A stretch of 64,000 nucleotides of DNA from positions 726,194-790,193 of the forward strand of contig CACVBU010001377.1 in NCBI GenBank assembly GCA_902728285.1. The letters run 5' to 3'. Within the stretch, counting starts at the first letter, position 1, and each line of letters starts with the position of its first letter. The stretch comes from Clytia hemisphaerica. Lineage: Eukaryota > Cnidaria > Hydrozoa > Leptothecata > Clytiidae. Of this stretch, positions 10,051 through 21,530 are shown one piece after another. The notes under the pieces are model-generated. The model was not told where the DNA came from. It made no database searches and saw only the letters and a list, made by a program, of their open reading frames with translations. The position numbers and the translations under genes were made by a program.

Positions 10051-12956
10051 TCAACCTTTTATTTCAATACTACTTGTATCAATGTTGTGTTTCTCCAACA
10101 ACGGTCGAATTTCACCTTCCGCAACATAAGAAGATCTAAGAAATGGTATCCTCTTCTCCACCACCCGTATAGTAATTGGTTTGTTGAATGACGTCAAATG
10201 GCGTAAAAAGTTTATTACGTTTGTCTCTTCAACAAGTTTGTTCAGAATTTCAACATGAAACGAAGTTGACTTTTGTAACAAATCTTCTGGGATTTCCTTC
10301 AATAAAGAAGGAGGTTTGTTTATAGTAAGTTTTCCTTGTTCGTATTTGAAGTAAGGTGGAATTCGATTCGTTATATTCTTTTCGATCATGATCTCTGTCT
10401 CGTATTCCTCACCTGATACCAAAGAAATGAGATGCTTTTCATCCTCATCATATGATGGATTCCGTACTGCAAGAGAACCAATGTTTTCGATGTTCAACTC
10501 GTTTATCATATCGATGATAATTCTGGCGTACGGACTATTTATTACAATATTTGACAATGTGATTGGTGTGTTGTATGATGACAAGCGTTGAAAGAATAAT
10601 TTCACTCCATCAATATTACCGACATCGATTCTTATCCGAATTGTAACATCAAACGAAGTTGACTTCTGTAACAAATCTTCTGGTATTTTGTTCAATAAAG
10701 AAGGAGGATGATTCATCAAAGTAAATTTTCCTTGTTCGTATTTGAAATATGGTGTGTTAAGATCATCATCATCGATCGTGATAACTGTTTCGTATTCCTC
10801 ACCTGATACCAAAGAAATGAGATACTTTTCATCCTCATCGTATGATGGATTCCATATTTTAAGAGAACCAAGAATGTTTTCGATGTTCAACTCGCTTATC
10901 ATATCGACGATAGTTTTGACATACATACTATCTATCAAAATATTTGACAATGTGATTGGTGTGTTGTACGATAACAAGCGTTGAATGAATAATTTCACCT
11001 CGTCACTATCTTCAATATTGGTCTGAATTTCAACATTAAACGAAGCTGACTTTTGTAACAAATCTTCTGGGATTTCCTTCACTAAAGAAGGGGGACACCC
11101 AAAAGTAAGTTTTCCTTGTACGCATTTGAAGTGTGGTTTATAATTACTTATAATTCTCTTCAAAATAAATATCTCTGTGTCGTATTTTTCATCTGATACC
11201 AAAGAAATGAGATGCTTTTCATCCTCATCATATGATGGCCTAAATACTGTAAGAGAGCTAATGTTTTCGATGTTCAAATCGTTTATCAAATTGATGATGT
11301 TTCGAACATCTTTATAGTTTTCTTGAATATTGATCGTTGCTTTCACAAATCGTTTCGAGATAAGGTTGTCACGTGATTCTTTATATAGCGTAAGCAATTC
11401 AACGTGATCATCTTCTCCAGTGTTGATGATAAGTGAGTCTTCATCTTCGATCATCGATGACGGCATCTCGATGAAACTGCCAATAAAGTCTTCAAATTTT
11501 GGCTTGCTTTTTCCAAAAAAATTTGGAAATAGATTCTTGAAGGAGAGAGACTTGGATCGTGGTTTGTAGGTGTTTTGCAGATTTTTAAAAAATGCAAGGA
11601 AGAGTTCATTCTCGTCCATTTTCAGCATCCGCTGGATTCCCAAAATGGTTGGTTTGCAACTCGATAATTCTTTATTCCCAAAAAATGGTGTGATATCTTT
11701 TGTGATTGAGATATACAATCCTGTCAAATACTCATGGAGTATTAAGTGACGGAATTGAAAAGTCACTTCCGTAGAATTTGATCTCTGGTGCTTTGTAATA
11801 AAGCCGGTTTCCTCGAGCGGTATCGGACACCTCAACGATGCGATTTCTGCTTCACTAAAGACCACCTTGTTTTGCATATACGTTGTGACAGATAGTTTCA
11901 TTAAACATAACAATATTTCAGCGACGGTTTTATCTTTGGTAATATCCATCAAGTTTGTGTAAGACTGCGATTGTCTTTTGAGATAGTTTCTAATGAAAAT
12001 GAGTGTTGTGAAGAAGTAAAGTTCAGTTTGTGTGTTAATGGGATTTTTTATCAAATCTTCCTCGAAAACTGTACAGATTACGGATAAAAAGACTGGAACA
12101 CGCGCCATTATGCGTAAATTGTATGATCGTTCGATAAGTTGATGGACAGAAAATGCTTTGTCTTTACGTTCACCGAAAAAGTTCTGAATATATTTCAAGA
12201 TGTTCTCATCGTCAAACCCACAAACTTCAATGTTCTTTCGATTGGAATTGATAGGAATTTCTTTCTTCAGAAATTCGACAGCTTTTGGTCGTCCGCATGC
12301 GATGACCTTATGGTTTGGGAGGCAATCTGCTTTAGGATTTATCAGGTTGAAAACGGTTAGATTAAGACTGTCTCTATTTGAAGCTGATGAGCTTTCTGGA
12401 AGATATAAGTCTTTTAGTTCGTCGAATCCATTAATAACTATCAAAACCCTCTCAGAAATCTCCATCAGATCGTCGAATGAAATCAATTTCATGACTTCAG
12501 GATACTTCAGTTCGAAAAGTTTTTGGACGTTTGTAAATTGACTTGAAATTGTGTTCAAATTACGACATGTAAATTTGAAAACAAAGTCAATATTGACTTC
12601 TGCATCAAGCTCTCCTTTCGCCCATTTATAAGTCAGCATCTCAAGAAGTGTCGTTTTCCCGATACCTCCAATCCCCCTCACGAAGACCAATTCGTCTTTT
12701 TGAGAAAAGATGTTGTTGACTGACGTTTTTGTTGAGGTCTTAGGAATGTTTTGCTGTTCCATTAAAGCAGCACGATCGGAGTTTGACCATTCTTTGTCGA
12801 CGGTCGAAGATGGTAGCACAACCAGATCAATAAACACATCTTCTCGCAACACGGAATTGGTATCTTCATCTGCTTGAGATAAGGGTTGCTCCACCAGACA
12901 ATGGATCAAATCGTTTTTGTAATGTCTACGTAATCCGTCAGAAGCAGCTTTAAGAC
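10051..12956 (-). CDS. NLR-like gene exon 3: NACHT ATPase and C-terminal repeats
   Basis: Last coding exon (residues 392-1359 of the assembled 1359). It is entered at phase 1 after TTTTACAG and ends in TGA at 10051-10053. It carries a NACHT P-loop NTPase: Walker A GIGGIGKT (residues 486-493), a Walker B-like LIVINGFDEL (about 563-572) with Asn where the family usually has the Mg-binding Asp, and a sensor-1-like KVIACGRP (608-615). NACHT ATPases form nucleotide-switched oligomeric sensors. In place of classical leucine-rich repeats, the C-terminal part has three near-identical 130-residue units. One uninterrupted exon of 2.9 kb with no frameshift suggests a functional gene. Confidence 0.9.
10150..11330 (-). 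repeat. Three in-frame 390-bp tandem coding repeats in the NLR gene
   Basis: The anchor that encodes SYDEDEKHLISLVS occurs at equivalent positions 10421, 10811 and 11201, spaced exactly 390 nt (130 codons). Each unit also encodes PPSLLKEIPEDLLQKS and NTPITLSNI or close variants. The copies are highly similar at DNA level, so the expansion is recent or homogenised. The units do not fit the LRR consensus. Confidence 0.9.
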
Positions 12957-12989
12957 CTGTAAAATGAAATGGTGTTCAAAACCTTCAAC

Positions 12990-13066
<77 letters not shown>

Positions 13067-13145
13067 ATAGATCAATCAATAAATCAACAAGTCGATAATA
13101 TAAAAAATCAATCAATCAATCAATGTCAATCAATCAATCAATAAT
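12990..13145. repeat. (CAAT)n microsatellite
   Basis: An uninterrupted run of CAAT/ATCA units followed by degenerate units, in the NLR intron 33 bp from the NACHT exon. Confidence 0.95.
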
Positions 13146-13569
13146 TTGACCGATCAATCAGCAGGGGCGTATATAGGGTAGGTCAAGTAGGTCAAGTGAC
13201 ATAGTTCCGAGAAATTGAAAAATATGAAAAATTGTGAAACAGGCTTTCTTTACTCTTAGTAAAACTTTGACTTAAACATTTATCTCCGCAGTTTTACCTC
13301 CCTAATTTTTGCCAGTGAACCTTTCGTTATTTGAAAGCTTTTATTTTGATAATCTGAAAACCTATCTAATACCGCCCGACCCATATCGTCCCGCCTGAGT
13401 GACTTAGAAATACCCTTTTTGACCTCTTCTGCCCTAGCAAATCGGGATCATATATTATTACTGAGCTCAACTTCTGTAAAAATTCACGTGTAATGACCTT
13501 CGATGACTGCTTATATTTCTGGCCGCCTTTCATTTAGAGATAATATGGAGCTGAGAGACATACCCTCTA

Positions 13570-14095
13570 GGAAGAAATTTTCGCGGAAGAAATTTTCGCA
13601 GAATTTAATTTCGCGAAATTGGGCGTAATTCGCGAAATTAAATTCCGCGAAACACACCAAAATGGCTAAATCGCGAAATCAAATTCCGTGAAATTCGATT
13701 TTTTTTCTTGTTTTATTTTGTTGTTATTAACCAGGTGTTACCAAAAAGGATGGACACAATTGATTTTTAAGCATGTAACGTGTATTTTTTATCAGATATA
13801 GACAAATATGGCGATGAAGTTTAATCATTATCATAGAAACATTCATATTTGATGTTATTATTTTGTTGATAAAGTTTGTTAAAGTTTGTTAACGTAACTG
13901 AAATATGTCTTGAAATCGATGAAAAATATGAAAAACATTTTCTCTGTAAAAAAAGAAATTCTTTTGAAATTTCTCAATCGCGAAATTAAATTCCGTGAAA
14001 CTTTTGAAATCGGCTCATTCGCGAAATTAAATTCCGCAAAATTTGTCATTTTGAAACTCTGATTTGTGAAATTAACTTCCGCGAAAATTTCTTCC
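13570..14095. mobile_element. Element with GGAAGAAATTTTCGCGGAAG ends
   Basis: Left end GGAAGAAATTTTCGCGGAAG is mirrored at the right by CTTCCGCGAAAATTTCTTCC. Many internal TTCGCGAAATTAAATTCCGC phrases occur on both sides. It resembles the CCGCGAAAT-rich family at 19523-19886 in word usage but has different termini. No transposase frame is present. Confidence 0.7.
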
Positions 14096-14341
14096 CTGAA
14101 AAAATTGGGTGATAGCTTTAAGTTTAATAAAAAACAATACTGAATTCCCAGTTTTTATGGAGAGAAGCTCAGTTTCCAGAGCTGAAATTTTCTGAAGCGA
14201 CCCAGTTTACTTTTGAAGAGGGGGGGGGGGCTCAAATGGTACTGAATACCGAAATACCGGCGATTTTTTCCCAAAATACCAGAATAACGGAAAAGATAAA
14301 CTAGAAATACGGTCACCGACAAGTTTTAGATTTTATTTTAG

Positions 14342-14407
14342 GACTATTTCGTGAGGAAAGGTATTTCAACTGCAAGAATTGTTGATGAAATAAGGAGTAA
14401 GAGATAG
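14342..14407 (+). CDS. Possible last exon of the membrane protein
   Basis: An acceptor (GATTTTATTTTAG) followed at phase 0, the phase left by the exon at 8253-8307, by DYFVRKGISTARIVDEIRS, KR and a TAG stop. The peptide looks coding, rich in charged helix-type residues. If correct, the + strand gene has the - strand NACHT exon inside its intron. The link to the earlier exons is inferred only from phase and could be wrong. Confidence 0.3.
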   Translation, partial: DYFVRKGISTARIVDEIRSKR

Positions 14408-14919
14408 CCTGTTGAAAACTTCATTTTCAACTGTTATTAGCTCTGTATATCAGACGAACGATCTAATATCTAAGTGCAAAGAAAATTTAGATTTTAACAC
14501 TTTCTTATTTTGCTAAAAGCACTATGTGTGGAAAGTAGCGAGAAGTCTGGGGAAAGAAACGGCGCGTGCGCAATCACGTGACTTAAACACGATTTTTAGA
14601 TTGCGTACAGTACATAGCTTTTATATTCATTCTAAAAGTATATTCAGGAGCGGAAATACGTATAAAGTTTATATCTAAAATCTTCAATGTTTCTACGTTT
14701 TTACTGATACTCATGATCCAGAACTATTAAGAGTTAAAAAGATTTTACATGGCGCCCAGATTAGGGACATCAGAGAAGTCAGCATTCGAGTCGTTCAACT
14801 GTACAAAATGAACTAAGAGCAGCACGGTATATACACAAATTTACGTATCATCTAAATTTTTTTTCACACCGATATCCTTCTTCTTTGCTATATAAAAGGT
14901 ACCCTTAGGACCCGCACAT

Positions 14920-14965
14920 ACCCGTCGGTCCTTTTGCCCAGCTGCCCCCCCCCCGGGGGGCTATT
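14920..14965. repeat. C-run element, right-end fragment
   Basis: GCACATACCCG then TTTTGCCCAGCTG and a C-run followed by GGGG match the right end of the element at 29121-29474. No left end is visible. Confidence 0.5.
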
Positions 14966-15958
14966 CCTTTGAAATTTGAGACTTCTTAGCAGTAAGAAGT
15001 TTTTGGAGTTAATCTAGGCAAGTTTATCTCCCCTATGATATTTTGAGCAAATAAAGTGTGGTTACTGTCAGCGGTAAAGACAGTTACTGAAATTTGAAAA
15101 TTTTTTAGAGTTGTGATGGAGTTTTTTTTTCTGAGGACTTTTCTCCTAGTAGCCTATATTAGACGTCACCCGCGTTTTTTAACGCAATTAACGTCTATTC
15201 CACTTTGCGACTTGTACGAATGTTTTGAGCCCGGGTTTTCGGGCTCTAAACATTCGAATTTTTGACGTCACTTTTAACTTTCGAAGCTCCTGCAGTATAG
15301 AAAAAAATCGAATTTGCGTCAAAACACTTGAAAGGCTTCTATTTTTCGAAAATCGTCAAAGTGGAACTCACTAAGAAACGAGATGAAAAATCCCGGTTTT
15401 TAGTGAGGTGCTCGCTATTCTCCTAGAGGACGTTTTGAAAAATTTAACGATTTCTTCTTTTAAATTTTTCTGAAATTTTATTTCACTCAAACTCCTATTT
15501 TCTCTCTTACAGCAATTCTGCTTTCCAAATTTTTAAGTTTTTTACAGCACGTTTAATTTTTATTGTTATAGCACAGTTGGGTACATTGTTCTAATAATTT
15601 AGAATAATAGGAGGTTTGCGTATATTTGAAAAGAGAGGGTTTGAGGCTAGTTTTGAATTTAGCGGTGGATTCAGATAAAGATTATCTTGCAGGGGAAGGT
15701 ATTCAACAGTCTAGGTTAGCTGGTTTTAAGAGAAGGAAGTCATAAAATAGCTGGAGGCAGCAAATGAGGATGTTCTCAAAGGCTTAGAAGCAGATAAGAT
15801 TAGCGAGGACATCGTTCAGTCTTTTACCTATGTCCAGTCAGCCAATGACCTAGGGGCGAGTATTGATATCAAATTGCAGGAATTGGTTTTAAAAGACAGT
15901 CCTGCCCCCAAGCTCAGCCTCATCCATAGCTTCCACCAGCAACATACAGACATGCAGG

Positions 15959-16799
15959 TTGCCAAAGATGGAGCTTCCCAGTTTCAAGGGAGACCCTCTT
16001 GTTTGGCAAGGATTTCGGGATCAGTACAATGTTGCAATACATGAAAACGAAAGTTTGAAAGATAGTGATAGGTTCAATTACTTGAATAGATTCTTGAGTG
16101 GCGAAGCTTTGAGATCGGTCTCAGGTTTGTCTTTGAATAGTGAGAATTACCAACAGGCTATCCAGATATTGAATGACAGATACGAAAATTAGCAGATTCT
16201 TATATCAGCACATATGGAAGCATTGTTAAAGATGAACAAGGTTAGGAGTAGAGATGACTTAAAGAATCTTAGAAAGTTGTATAATGATGTTGAGAATTGT
16301 CTCAGGAATTTGAAAGCTTTGAAAATAAAGACAGCAGCTTATGGAAGTCTTCTGATTCCAATTTTAAAGGAAAGGCTTCCTGGTGACCTTTTGTTGACGA
16401 TTTCTAGAAAATTTGGGCCACAAGTTGGAATTTGGATAGTATGATGCAGCATTTTAATGCGAAGAGCTTAGAGCCTACGAAAACTGTATTGTGCCGAAGA
16501 CTAGTGGCGAGGGAGTAAAGAAAGAAAAGGATCGGCATTCACCGTACACGACGAGTGGTATGCACATTCAGGGTCAGTCTCAATTACGTTGCTTGTATTG
16601 CAGTAAAGGACATTCGTCTTCTCAATGCCGAACAATTACAAAACCAAGAGCGCAGAAAGGTATTGTAATTAGGAAAGGAAGGTGTTTTATTTGTTCCAGT
16701 CCTGATCATCTTGCCAAGGAATGCAGCTCAAGTTATGCATGTCGGAAATGCAAAGGAAGACATCATGTTAGTTTGTGTTTTGCAACTCCTGGCAAGTAG
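15959..16799 (+). pseudogene. BEL/Pao gag remnant
   Basis: The frame opening PKMELPSFKGDPLVWQGF is typical of the DUF1759/gag region of BEL/Pao elements. An in-frame TAG at about 16190 and a frameshift between 16440 and 16490 break it. Three zinc-knuckle-like Cys/His clusters follow (about 16590-16620, 16681-16722 and 16738-16783). The breaks make it non-functional. Confidence 0.8.
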
Positions 16800-16832
16800 G
16801 ATGAGCAAAAAGAAAAGGAAAAATAAAAAGAA

Positions 16833-17417
16833 GTGGATGAAATAGAGGAAAACATTGGCTCCCATATTCAAGCAAAGGGAGGTATCTTGTTGCAAACAGC
16901 CAAAGCTTCAGTTTGTAGTGAGATTACCTCTACCGATACAAGGCTTTTGTTTGATACTGGTAGTCAAAGGACTTACGCCTCTGAGTATGTGGTTGAAAGA
17001 TTGAAGTTGAAAACGGTTCGAACGGAGAAAGTCCTAATCAAGACATTTGGGAATGAAGAGGCAAAGGTAAAAAAATTGAAGGTGGTTCGGTTTAAAGTGA
17101 AACGTAAAGTTGGAAAGGGATACATAGATTGCAAAGTACTCTGTGTACCTGTTGTTTGTATTCCCATCGCAAGGCAGGATGTTGATTATGCAGGTCGGAG
17201 TTTTGAGCATCTTGATGGTTTGACGTTAGTGGATTCGAATGAAGGTCATGCGGAGGTTGAAATATGGATCGGTTCAGATTTTTATCATGAGTTTTTCACG
17301 GGTAAGTATAAGAAATGCTGTAGTGGTCCAGTGGCTAGTCAGTCTTGTCTTGGTTGGGTGCTGAGTGGTTCATTGGGGAAAAAATTTGGAACGGTTCAAA
17401 ATTGTTCTTTAGTGTAA
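16833..17417 (+). pseudogene. BEL/Pao aspartic protease remnant (peptidase A17-like)
   Basis: The open frame has the aspartic protease motif FDTGSQRTY near residue 41, followed by the beta-rich stretch usual for retropepsins. It is separated from gag by stops and ends at 17417. Short matching sequence continues to about 17585 and then stops, so the polymerase is absent. Confidence 0.75.
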
Positions 17418-17585
17418 ACTCATCTATTGCGTTGTTTGACGGAATATTGTGGTAGAGACACTTTGAAAGAGGATTTAAAGAAGTTCTGGGAAGTAGACAA
17501 GGTCGGTGAGATTGGTACTATTATGCTGTCCAGGTTTTCGGTAGCGTGGGAAGATCTATCCCACGACACAGAAATCCTGAAAGCA

Positions 17586-18358
17586 GACGGGTAATCTATA
17601 TCAATCTAATTACCAGTGGTAGGTTTGTTTAAAATAAAAAAAATGAAGTCAGTGCTGTTTAAGGAAGAGCTGAGAAAGTATATACTTATACTCATACTTA
17701 TTGACCTAAAAGCTTTGAAAGACTGGTTTGAAAGTTGTATTTTTACACCGCTTTTGCTTGGATGTTTTCTCATTTTTGTTCAATATGAAGGCTCAAACAC
17801 CAACCAAATTATTACAGGTATATTCTCTTATGTAATGATTACTTCTCTCTTTGCTATCTGCTTGATTATTAGGAGGAATGAAGCATTTTATCGATATAAT
17901 TATAACTTAACGTGTGTGAACTGTCTGTCAAGCATCAACCGACAAATAATTGATTTAAATACGAAGAGGCTGATTAGTTTAGGCTCTATTTGTATTGTTA
18001 GATATTTGGATACTCTTTTTGGATAATATATTGGTGACATTTTATGTTTGTTGAGCTTTTTTAAGCGGTTTTGATGATCAGTTTTTTGGGTTGCATACTT
18101 TTTACAATCAGACTTCAAAAACCTTTCATGAGAACTTTTTAATAGATTTGGAAGATAAACAAATACCAACTCTAAGTTCTGGAAAGTATTTTTTGGCTTG
18201 CAAAGGTCTAAAAACTCCAAATTAAATGATTTTGTTTTACAGTTTTGTAGCCATGATATTTTCATGTGCTCAAAGGGCATTCCAGCAGCAAAAAATTTAG
18301 TATTTTTTTCAGGTGAAGAGTCAGATTGTTCCATGTACAGTTGCATGTTATTATCATA
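17586..18358. other. NLR intron, two unrecognised open frames
   Basis: A 136-codon frame (17616-18026, +) with two hydrophobic stretches and an antisense 148-codon frame (17900-18346, -) overlap here. Neither shows a recognisable motif. Frames this long can arise by chance in DNA of this composition, so neither is called a gene. Confidence 0.3.
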
Positions 18359-19207
18359 GGATCCACCCCCAGAGATTTGGGGGTACCTAAAAAAATAAGT
18401 ATTAAAAAAGCCAGGTACCTGGAAGTATTCTTAAATTTAGGGGGTACCTGATATGTTTGGGGGTACCTGCATTTTCATTAGTGGGGGCGGGGGCTGTTGT
18501 TTTTGTATGAAGTCATCACCCTTGAATTCCTTGAAACCCTTGAAACAACCTTGAAAAGTCAATATTATTTTGGGGACCCTTGAAATGCAAGATTTATACC
18601 CTTGAAACCCTTGAAATGCCAAATTTTGTGGCAATTTTCAGCCATTTTAACTTTCAGAAATACATCCCATGGCATGGGATACAAACATCGCAGTGACTTA
18701 GAAATGAGAAAACATACTTTTGGAACCTGAGACTCAAGGGGATACTCCACGCTCTTTCTTAGGGGATTTACCTTTTAACCCGTTAAGTGCCACTGGAATT
18801 GTATGAGATTGGCAGGTCTGGGTGATAGAATAGGTGGTTGTAAAATTATCAATTATCAGGCAATTTAAGGGCCCTCCTTTACACAAAAATTGAAAATTCC
18901 TTTTGTCGACAGATTTCCTTGAAATCTTTGAAAACTAGCAAAGATCAGCTAAAAACCTTAGAAACCCTTGAAAGTTTGTGGTATATAAAAATCTCTGGAA
19001 AATTATAGTCAAAATGACACCCTTGAATTTGTTGAAAAAGAAGTGCTTGCCACCATGGAAGTATTTTCCCAGGAATGACAAAAGAGCAAAAAAAAGGGGG
19101 TAACTCAAAGTTGGGGGGTTACTTTAGAATTCTAAAAATTTTGGGGGTATCAAAATGATTGGGGATACCTAAACTCTTTGGGGGTACCTGAACCTTGGAG
19201 CACCCTA
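18359..19207. mobile_element. GGGGGTACC-rich element
   Basis: GGGGGTACCT phrases cluster at both ends (18380-18470 and 19085-19195), and CCTTGAAACCCTTGAAA phrases fill the interior. The sequence GGATCCACCCCC at the left loosely mirrors the right end GGGGGTACC...GGAGCACC. Boundaries are approximate. Confidence 0.5.
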
Positions 19208-19522
19208 TGATTATCTGAAAAACTTTTTAGAAAATTTTCAATATTTGACAAGATACAGAGGTTTTTGTTACTTAACCCATACAAAAAAATGCTTCCTATA
19301 AAATAAAGAATATATCTTGAAAAATGCGGGCCAATCAGATACCGGTATCTGGTCACATGTCATAGTTTTTTCCCAGACACCGAAAACGAGGTTTTTTTTA
19401 AATTCCGCTGAATAAACTTTTCAGATCATCATATGCCTTAGCAATATGGTGATCGGTTATGAGATTAGAAGAAAGCCCGTTTTAACAAATATTTCTCTTT
19501 TGGAAAACGGGAAATATTTAAT

Positions 19523-19886
19523 TACTTTGATGGGATAAAATTTCGCGGGGATTAAATTTCGCGGTTGGGCCTATCCGCGAAATTCAAATTTCGCAGGGAT
19601 TTAGTTTCGCGGGTGGCACTATTGAGTGGCAATATTTTCACGATTTTGTATCTTTATACTGTCAAATCATGCATATTGGTTGTTGAAATACACGTTATTT
19701 TATGATGCAAGTAACCATTCAAAAAGTATTTATTTGACATATTTTGAGTTTTGATTAAAAATATTTCGTGGATGAGCCCTTTCCAAATTTCCATTGGGAT
19801 TTAATTTAGCGGATTTTCGCGGATGACACCCAAATCTGAGAAATCCGCGAAATTTAATCCCCGCGAAAGTTCATCCCATTAAAGTA
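19523..19886. mobile_element. TACTTTGATGGGAT MITE, long copy
   Basis: Left end TACTTTGATGGGAT then AAAATTTCGCGGGGATTAAA; right end TTTAATCCCCGCGAAAGTTC then ATCCCATTAAAGTA. Terminal inverted repeats exceed 40 bp with few mismatches. Same family as 5768-5966. Confidence 0.8.
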
Positions 19887-20329
19887 CTTTTAAATTGATT
19901 TTGAAATGAAAGTCAATTTAAATTGTAAAATTAAATCTATTTTCTTTTATGATTTTTTTTTTTTGAGTTTTCAATAAAAAATTACTCGGCACTTATGAGC
20001 GACCATACACCATAGTATCTATTTTCTTACCATAAGCGGTTAATTAGCGTAAAAAGGTAGTCAAAACGTGAAACGGGTATTCGTTGAGAAAAAAATTTCT
20101 TATTTTTAATTTGCAAAGTACAAGTGCGATACAAAGTACGTCTAAACAAAAGTGGAATCTTGTATAGAATAACTCAGATAGCGATGAAATGAAAAATGAT
20201 AAACGTAAGATGCAAAGAAAATAGCCTTTCCAAAAACCGGACTTGAAACAACTCTGCTTCAAATTTTAGACCTACTTGCGAAAATTCCTAAATACGCCAC
20301 TGTGAATCAATTATAAAATCAATTAATAC

Positions 20330-20554
20330 CTTTAGTAATCAAAGTTTTGTTTATGATATGGTCAACGAGTTCATATTTCCCCATCATCTGGAGCTCCCTC
20401 TTTAGATCGAGCCATGAGATATCTTCCAAACTTTCTGAGAAACTTCTTTGTGAATCGTCATCGGTAATACGAAGTTGTTTGAGAAGTGTGTTGGATTCTT
20501 CTTCCGTCAGTTCTTGAGAAATGTATTTCAACACCTCGTCCAAGCAACACGATC
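20330..20554 (-). CDS. NLR-like gene exon 2: death-fold domain
   Basis: A 225-nt exon with acceptor TTCATACAG and donor GTATTA, phase 1 at both ends, encoding residues about 317-391. The peptide has the length and amphipathic helices of a death-fold domain. LKYISQELTEEESNTLLKQL and LKRELQMMGKYELVDHI resemble helices 1-2 and 5-6 of a death effector domain, with KYEL near the usual R-x-D-L position. Such domains recruit adaptors or caspases by homotypic binding. DED versus Death versus CARD cannot be settled by eye. It sits between HEPN and NACHT, as a signalling domain would. Confidence 0.8.
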
Positions 20555-21262
20555 CTGTATGAACGTCGATTTATAAGTATATTAGGTCAAATCATGGACT
20601 TGTTTTGGTGGAACTTATTTTCACGGTGCGAGATTACTAAATTGGTGCATTTTGTGGAACTAATTTTTAAACGCCACAAATGATTGCTAAGTGTTCTAAG
20701 TAACTTCTGAGTTTCAACATGAGACTTAAGACCTTAGGATCTTAGGATTTAAAAGCTGATTAGTGTTAGAAGCCACTGAAATCCTCCCAAACGATAATCC
20801 AATTTAATAAATTCGAAGTGATCTAAATTCTCGCCCAAAGTTTAAATTTTGATAGATATGAGCATTAGGAATGGGTCTCACTACCGCAGGATTTATATTA
20901 TAATCGTCAGTCGTGCAAAATTACTCGAATCTGATTGGTTTAGAGGAGTGCGATTAATCGTTAATTGCACTATTACCACTTTTTGCACTCTTCGGCGGGG
21001 GGCAATTTTGCTCCCTTTATTGTTTCCTCTCTCCCACGCCCTGTTTAGCAATACAGAGACTTCTTTATTATAAAAACACAAAGTGATTTTGCATTGAAGT
21101 GACTTTTTTTAATGAAAACAAAAATATCGCACTGCAATAGCTTCTTTTTAGACAAAAGAAAAAAGACAGGTTTTTCAAATGTACAAACAAAATGAGTCAA
21201 GAACATGCCACATTTTCAATCTATGGTTTACTGACGATTACCTCGGAATCGTATGTTCTGTC

Positions 21263-21383
21263 GTGCAATTAACGATTAACCACTCGTAACAAAGGAGAAA
21301 ATACCATAATTTGCACTCGTCCTTCGGACTCGTGTAAATTATTATTTTCTCCTTTGTTACTCGTGATTAATCGTTAATTGCAC
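21263..21383. repeat. Hairpin-forming inverted repeat in NLR intron 1
   Basis: GTGCAATTAACGATTA at the left pairs with TAATCGTTAATTGCAC at the right, and inner segments (CTCGTAACAAAGGAGAAAAT against ATTTTCTCCTTTGTTACTCG) extend the stem. A related half-copy lies at 20945-20985. Confidence 0.7.
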
Positions 21384-21530
21384 TCCAAACCATACGATTA
21401 CTAGTACTAATATTACATTAGGTCAGATTCTTGACTAGTGTAAAATTATGTTTCGTTAATGACAGGAAGAGCTTCTTCACCTGTAGAAATATAATTTATA
21501 AACATTTAAGCTAATTCGGACCTAACTTAC

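Larger units (their letters stand above)
15600..17585 (+). mobile_element. Decayed BEL/Pao-type retrotransposon, 5' part only
   Basis: Remains of gag and protease of a BEL/Pao LTR retrotransposon lie in the large NLR intron, antisense to that gene. Family signs are a BEL-type gag, CCHC knuckles and a retropepsin-like DTG site. Coding similarity fades near 17585. No reverse transcriptase, RNase H or integrase follows and no 3' LTR was seen. A possible 5' LTR lies near 14522-14748 (TG...CA, then TGGCGCCC like a primer-binding site), but without a second LTR this cannot be checked. Confidence 0.8.

Noticed and set aside
12139..12541. Plus-strand frames (73 and 113 codons) inside the NACHT exon
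   Set aside because: They are antisense shadows of the conserved NACHT coding sequence.
12990..13145. CRISPR-like array from regularly spaced CAATCAAT
   Set aside because: It is a simple tetranucleotide repeat without spacers, in a eukaryotic intron.
17616..18346. Overlapping 136- and 148-codon frames on opposite strands
   Set aside because: No motif, no splice context and AT-driven residue composition; frames of this length are expected by chance in a window this size.
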